The notes under the pieces: model-generated
The model's input: the letters and a program-made list of their open reading frames with translations, nothing else
The model's database searches: none
What the model was told of the DNA's origin: nothing
In this document: in pieces, positions 59,394 through 64,000 of the stretch
How the letters are laid out: each line of letters starts with the position of its first letter
Position numbering within the stretch: the stretch's first letter is position 1
Assembly: GCA_011033025.1 (NCBI GenBank)
Contig: WFMF01000047.1
Span: 682,001 to 746,000 of the forward strand
From: Beroe forskalii
Lineage: Eukaryota > Ctenophora > Nuda > Beroida > Beroidae
Direction: 5' to 3'
Length of the DNA: 64,000 nt
Translations under genes and position numbers: made by a program

Positions 59394-59740
59394 AATTAGT
59401 GCAACAATACCAGTATACCAATATGCGTCGTTAAATTAGCGTATAAACGTATAGAAGTTGAACGATGCATTTTGACTGATTATTCATATATTGCTCCACT
59501 CCCAAAAAGATTCGACAATTTTCAGAAAAAAATACGAATCGTATTTTTGCCGTACATTTTCAAAACACGTATTTAATTTTAACAACCTTGACCCTAACCC
59601 AAACCAAAACCGTGATGGGTAATAATGCAAATCCTAATTTCAGGTCTTTAAGTTAAAATAGTGGCCAGGTCCGTGACATATCACAATACCTTACCAGGAG
59701 TTTATTTATATTTCAGGGTTATTTTTATTTTCAAGACAGG
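59394..59740. other. Inner right arm of the 6.2-kb foldback
   Basis: AT-rich, with AAACACGTATTTAATTTTAA and CCCTAACCCAAACC as inverted partners of 54440-54540. No gene. Confidence 0.5.
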
Positions 59741-60292
59741 TGTGTCCGCCGGGCGGAGTCCGCAGCGGAATCCATGTCCGAGCGGAGTCCGCTCGGACCC
59801 CACAGAAGCGGAGTCCGCGGCGGACTCCGCTCGGACTCCGCGGCGGACAAGTTCCGATCGGACTCCGCGGCAGAGAAATTCTCGGCGGACTGTCCGCCGC
59901 TCCGCGGCGGAGCCTGGCGGAGTCCGCTCGGACTCCGCTCGGAATGGCGGAGTCCGCGCGGTTCCGCTCGGAACTCCGCGGCGGACTTTCGATGTCCGCC
60001 GGCGAAAATTTTTGGCGGAGTCCGCCGAAGTCCGCGCGGAGTCCGCCGAAGTCCGAGCGGTTCCGCGCGGAGTCCGAGCGGAGTCCGCGCGGAGTCGACT
60101 CCGCCGGGGATAGCGCCCAATAATTGATAACAAGGTTCTCATTGACGACGATAATCATATGTTCCTCGATCAAATAATGCTTCGGATTCTAAAGAGCTAA
60201 AGTTTCTCGTATCACTAAACGTTTTCAACTTTTCCACTAGGTTCTAAATAAAGATTTGTACAGCTTGAGCTGTGCAGTGTCCACCGCCGGAC

Positions 60293-63200
60293 ATGAATTT
60301 CTTGAGATTTTTTGTAATCTTCAACATCGTCACGAAACTTGTGAGAGGAAGTGATACTAGATCAGCAGGGGAAAGTTCTACTAGTGCTACACCCGCACGG
60401 CAGTACAGCATGCGTCAAAGAACGCAACAGCTACATCGAAGTATGTTATTGTAAAATTGTTATACTGTTATACTGTTAGAACTGTGACATTAAAATATCA
60501 ATATGTGCCTGCCAAGTGCGTCATCTTTACTCTTAGATGAGGATTTATGCAATTTTATAAGAATGGATGAATTTAATTTAATGCCAAGTATATGGCTAAT
60601 TATATTATATAGCCATATATCTTGGAATGGACTATAACTGCGATAGTTATCAATCAATGTAAATATTTAATTCATTAATTACAGCTCCAGAAGAAATCAT
60701 GCGGATGCTGGATGATTTCGATGAAGATCAAGACTCCTCAGACTTCGATGATGAGACTTTTTCCATAGACTCCGGGGACATTTCCGAAGAGGACATTGAA
60801 AGTTATCAGCAAACCGTTAACGCAGCAGGTTTTTTATAATTTACTTATATAAATCAGACGTACGATGAATTAAAGATGATCGACAAGTTGGATCAGTTAT
60901 AACTATACTCATTAAGTTATTAAGGTGCGCACTGTCGTTTATCATCATTAATTTATTCTATCATTTCGTGATAAAATATTTCAATATCATTGAAATTTAT
61001 GATACTTCGAGAGTATACAGAATTTAAGATTAAAATTAAAAACTCTTCAGAAGATGAAGAACCTGCGTTCCTGAAGAGGAAGGATGGCTACGTCTTAGAG
61101 GATTCAGATGCCGATGAGGAATCTACGCATGGGGGTAGCAGTCATTCTGGTCAGGGACATGAAGGTAATGCATAATTAATTGTTCACATACCCAGTTGGC
61201 CGAATAACCTGATCATTCATATTCTTTATACCTACTTATACCTAAGCGAGACTTTGATTTAGCCAAACTTATACTGCGGTGAATTTCTTATTACCTACTT
61301 TATTATACCTACCTCATAAGTTACTGTATTTGTTTTTAGCTGATAGATTACAGCAGAACCTTCATACATGATAATCAATTGTATGATTGATCATTCATCA
61401 GAACCAAGACTAGATGCAGATCAAGATGAGCTGGTAACTGGAACGCCTGAAGCTAGTGCTGAGCGCAGAAAACGAAAGCGCAAGCAGGTAAAGGTGTTAA
61501 CGGTGACAGCAATGAGGGCGCTATTGAGCATTAAGTATCAACTTCCTTTTTATGTAGTTATGTATGATGTATAATCTGCATAATTAGAGAATTTATTCGA
61601 TTTGTCATCATGCAACTTCTATTCCACTTAATTGAGTAACTGATGATAAGATGTGTGAAACGCTTGATGCAAGTTTAGATGCTTTTATTTCATATGGAAG
61701 TAGATCTTTCGGGGGTTAAAAGTGATTAAATTAGTAGGTACTAAGAATAATATGCATCTCTTACGACAGGCCTTGTTATATCCAATCATATTGCTTTATC
61801 TAATCTAGGTTTGTCAGACGTTGTCTGACAAGCCTTCGGCGGACGCGCGCGCGCCCACCGAAGGCAAAGGGGTCAGACAACGTCTGACAAATCTACACAG
61901 TGAGCGTCAAACAAAAATACACAGGGAGCCGCGCGCGGATTGAAAATATGTATCTACGCGAGCCTGTGACGTCACGGATATCGGCACTGGATAGTCACGT
62001 GCGTAGCAACCACAGTCACGTGCGTAGCAACCACAGCACAGTACGTATAGCCTGCTCTGCGGGCTGCGATATGTGTATTGTACAGAGCTATACGAACTGT
62101 AATGTGACCGCTGAGTTTATGAATATGATCTGGCCACGCTGACGCTCAGGTTATAGCATTGATTTTAAATGAATGCATGACTCGACTGAGGTTGCATTGG
62201 TCATACTGGTAATTGGTCATACACTCAGTTTTTTTTATAAGAAACTTATTGAAATCCTAGGCTACAAGTTTCTTATTTTTTCACGATTTTGAGCCTAAAA
62301 GTTTCTTAATCGGTTTCTTAATTCTACATACCGACATACCGTACAGCAAAATGTCTAAGAAATTTCCAAGAACCTACTGTGTAGACTGTAGTTGAGGATT
62401 AGAATCGAACCTTCTGATATTTTCAGTTAAATTATACACTTTTAAGCATGTACCTATCTTAAAAGATTTGTGCAGCTGTAGGTATACAATAATGTTCAGG
62501 GATCTTCATCAAATGTTCTTCCAAAAAAGTTTGAAATTTTGAAATCATATCTAAATCCTATAATGCTTAATGCTTGGAACTATTGGAAATAGATATGGAA
62601 CTGTAATACTAATAGTGTCCTGTCGCAACAACAATTTCTAAATTTCTGTTTTGTGCTTTAGTATCTGGCATGTTACTTTAAACCGACAAATCATGAGAGA
62701 TTCATTTTCTAAATTTCTATGCTGTATGGTCAATTATCACATAGTATCCAGTGTAATACTGTAATAGGAGTCCAATAGAAGTACTAGATTAGTTTCGGAA
62801 TGTTCACAATCAAAGAGTGGGGGTCTGGGGCGCAGCCCCCAGAAGCCAGACGTATCATGTTAAAAAGAATTTCAGTTGCAATAGGATTTTATAGACAAAT
62901 TTCAAAATTCTAGGCTAGAAGTTTCTTAATTTCTTAATTGTAAATCAGTGAAGTTTCTTAATTTTTGCGAAATTCTAGGCTAAGTTTCTTAAATTTTCGG
63001 AAATCCTAGGCTAAGTTTCTTATAGACAGTTTCTTATAAAAAAAACTGAGTGTACTCAAGTATATCATGCATGTTGATGTCAGCATGGCCAAACCAAATT
63101 GAGCAAATTCATAATTCTATGGTTGGCGGTTGCTCAGAAGAAACCCGTGATTCTAATGAACTGGCACAAACACTCAATTTTCACTGCATGACACTCAATA

Positions 63201-63969
63201 CTCAGCAGTTTTCATACGACAGAAAACTGGCCCCTTTGAGTTTGTGAGCCGATTGGCACTCAACAGTTTATTGGAGCTTTCGTGAATGATGGAACATGCA
63301 GCTCAGCAGGATGTGAAAGTCCCGAGATCTTACCAATACCATACCTACGGTGTGGAGGGTTGCAAGTTCTCCGGAGTGAATTAACTGGCAGTTTTGTTTC
63401 TGGCTTTGTTCCAACATCCACGAAGTTTCGACCCAATAATTCTAAAAGTTTAATAACTCATTTTTTGTCGCAAAATTTAAAAGCTAATCACTGACCAGGA
63501 TTCGATTTGAAAGTTAAACCTCGTAATTTCGTGAATTTCTGAAGCATTCAGCAAATTTCTTGTGTATCACCAAAAATGCAGCCCGTTAATTGATTCGAGC
63601 ATTTCAAGGAGATCCTGCTTGGAAAATTTCGTTCGGGGACAATTCTCGTACAATGAGGTATGCGATTTAAACCAAACAAGCATGCTTGTGATGTATACAA
63701 ACATCAATTCCAGTGTATTTGTATAAAATGCGCGGCGCGCTGATGGCGCGCATTTTAAATGCTGAAATTGTGTGCTTTCTTCAGCAAAATGTCAAATTTT
63801 CAGCTCAATCCTATAGATGAATCCGCGGATCTGGATCCAAAATGTCAAGACAGAATTTCGTGTTATGCGCGTTGCACTGATACACAATATTGCAAAATGT
63901 TAGAGGAAAATTGGTCAATTTTAACATTAAGTCGGATTGTCATGAAAATGGTCGGAATCGAAAGATATG
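60293..63969 (+). CDS. Five-exon gene model, 5' part of an unidentified protein (runs off the window)
   Basis: Proposed exons 60293-60440, 60685-60828, 61051-61164, 61354-61487 and 63804-63969. All junctions have AG/GT, and phases agree (1, 1, 1, 0, then 1), with open frame throughout. Exon 1 starts with MNFLRFFVIFNIVTKLVRG, possibly a signal peptide, though MRQRTQQLHRS downstream could be the true start. Exons 2-3 are very acidic (DDFDEDQDSSDFDDETFSID; EDSDADEESTHGG). Exon 4 ends in a nuclear-signal-like ERRKRKRKQ with a strong CAG/GTAAAG donor; an alternative acceptor at 61402 is also in phase. Exon 5 has four cysteines (PKCQDRISCYARCTDTQYC) before EENWS, similar in style to a Cys-rich segment of transposase-related metazoan proteins. 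Acidic start plus basic patch suits a nuclear protein, perhaps transposon-derived. The fourth intron contains two mobile elements. No database support. Confidence 0.45.
61810..61891. mobile_element. 82-bp hairpin element
   Basis: TTTGTCAGACGTTGTCTGAC is perfectly inverted at the other end; inside, GCCTTCGG/CCGAAGGC pair around a GCGCGCGCGC loop. Confidence 0.75.
61966..62034. promoter_or_regulatory. CRE palindrome and 21-bp E-box duplication
   Basis: GTGACGTCAC at 61966-61975, then AGTCACGTGCGTAGCAACCAC twice in tandem (61993-62034), each with CACGTG and a GTAGCAAC half X-box. GC-rich patch in AT-rich DNA, within the fourth intron of the gene model; an internal promoter is possible. Confidence 0.4.
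62222..63052. mobile_element. 831-bp MITE with TA duplication (Tc1/mariner type)
   Basis: Ends CACTCAGTTTTTTTTATAAG and reverse complement, TA at 62220-62221 and 63053-63054. Sub-repeats CCTAGGCTAAGTTTCTTA near both ends. A G/C hairpin TCTGGGGCGCAGCCCCCAGA is at 62824-62843. No transposase. Confidence 0.8.
63055..63803. other. Rest of intron 4, no feature
   Basis: Short frames at 63050-63247 and 63282-63494 have no recognisable domain. A GC palindrome (AAAATGCGCGGCGCGC.. ..GGCGCGCATTTT) lies at 63725-63757. Confidence 0.4.
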
Positions 63970-64000
63970 GTTAGTGTGACCTATACCTAACTGAAAATTT

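Larger units (their letters stand above)
53882..60117. mobile_element. 6.2-kb repeat-armed foldback with 8-bp duplication (hAT-like)
   Basis: Ends GGCGCTATCCCCGGCGGAGT and its exact reverse complement, flanked by CAATAATT at 53874-53881 and 60118-60125. The outer arms (53882-54345; 59745-60117) consist of CGGACTCCGCG words; AT-rich inner blocks (AAATTAAATACGTG.., ACCCTAACCC..) are also inverted at 54400-54540 and 59530-59650. Everything between is later insertion or tandem repeat. Long Arg/Ser/Pro-rich frames on all strands in the arms are by-products. Confidence 0.8.

Noticed and set aside
62818-62845. Bacterial contamination suggested by the GGGGGTCTGGGGCGCAGCCCCC hairpin
   Set aside because: It lies inside a MITE with clear ends and TA duplication, so it is part of the eukaryotic sequence.

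Overview
The window looks like non-genic, transposon-packed nuclear DNA of an animal, most likely an invertebrate. There are no operons, and the supporting evidence is two tRNA-headed SINE copies, a CR1/L2-like LINE scrap, a Ty3/gypsy retroelement, hAT-, Harbinger-, mariner- and Transib/RAG-type element ends, interstitial TTAGGG-like arrays, and one short-intron gene model. The species cannot be named from the sequence. Most short open frames are shadows of tandem repeats or of decayed elements.

Layout. 1-5014: a 5-kb segment repeated almost exactly at 27329-32342 (direct) and at 17250-23080 (inverted). About 5.1-6.7 kb: an old foldback with a LINE scrap. 7.38-8.35 kb: homopolymer-rich sequence. 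8.6-13.7 kb: tandemly duplicated, decayed pieces of a glycoprotein-like reading frame (minus strand). 13.9-17.1 kb: a 126-bp tandem repeat, then a satellite of about 172 bp. 17104-32496: a 15.4-kb palindrome with own terminal inverted repeats, three internal minisatellite types and arm-specific insertions (SINE, MITE). 32497-35543: a second, 3-kb palindrome carrying a decayed coding stretch in both arms. 35.6-40.0 kb: diverged repeats rich in CRE (TGACGTCA) and E-box (CACGTG) words.

40.0-47.3 kb: a minus-strand Ty3/gypsy element (Gag, zinc knuckles, a probable -1 frameshift signal, protease, RT-RNase H; integrase missing), broken by an 887-bp repeat-armed foldback with an 8-bp target duplication; a second repeat-armed foldback lies in its LTR side. 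47.3-52.9 kb: a TTAGGG-like array split by a 4,721-bp element whose ends are CACAGTG heptamers with ACAAATTAT boxes 11 and 22 bp away, flanked by a 5-bp duplication GGATA: the geometry of RAG recombination signals. 53882-60117: a 6.2-kb repeat-armed foldback with an 8-bp duplication, containing a hAT element, which contains a Harbinger-like element, which contains another inverted-repeat element, with a SINE alongside. 60.3-64 kb: a five-exon plus-strand gene model running off the window, with a mariner-type MITE and a hairpin in its fourth intron.

How it fits together: almost everything is inverted-repeat DNA inserted into other inverted-repeat DNA. Target duplications allow a relative order of insertion to be read. 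No intact transposase is visible, so these elements are probably moved, if at all, by enzymes encoded elsewhere.
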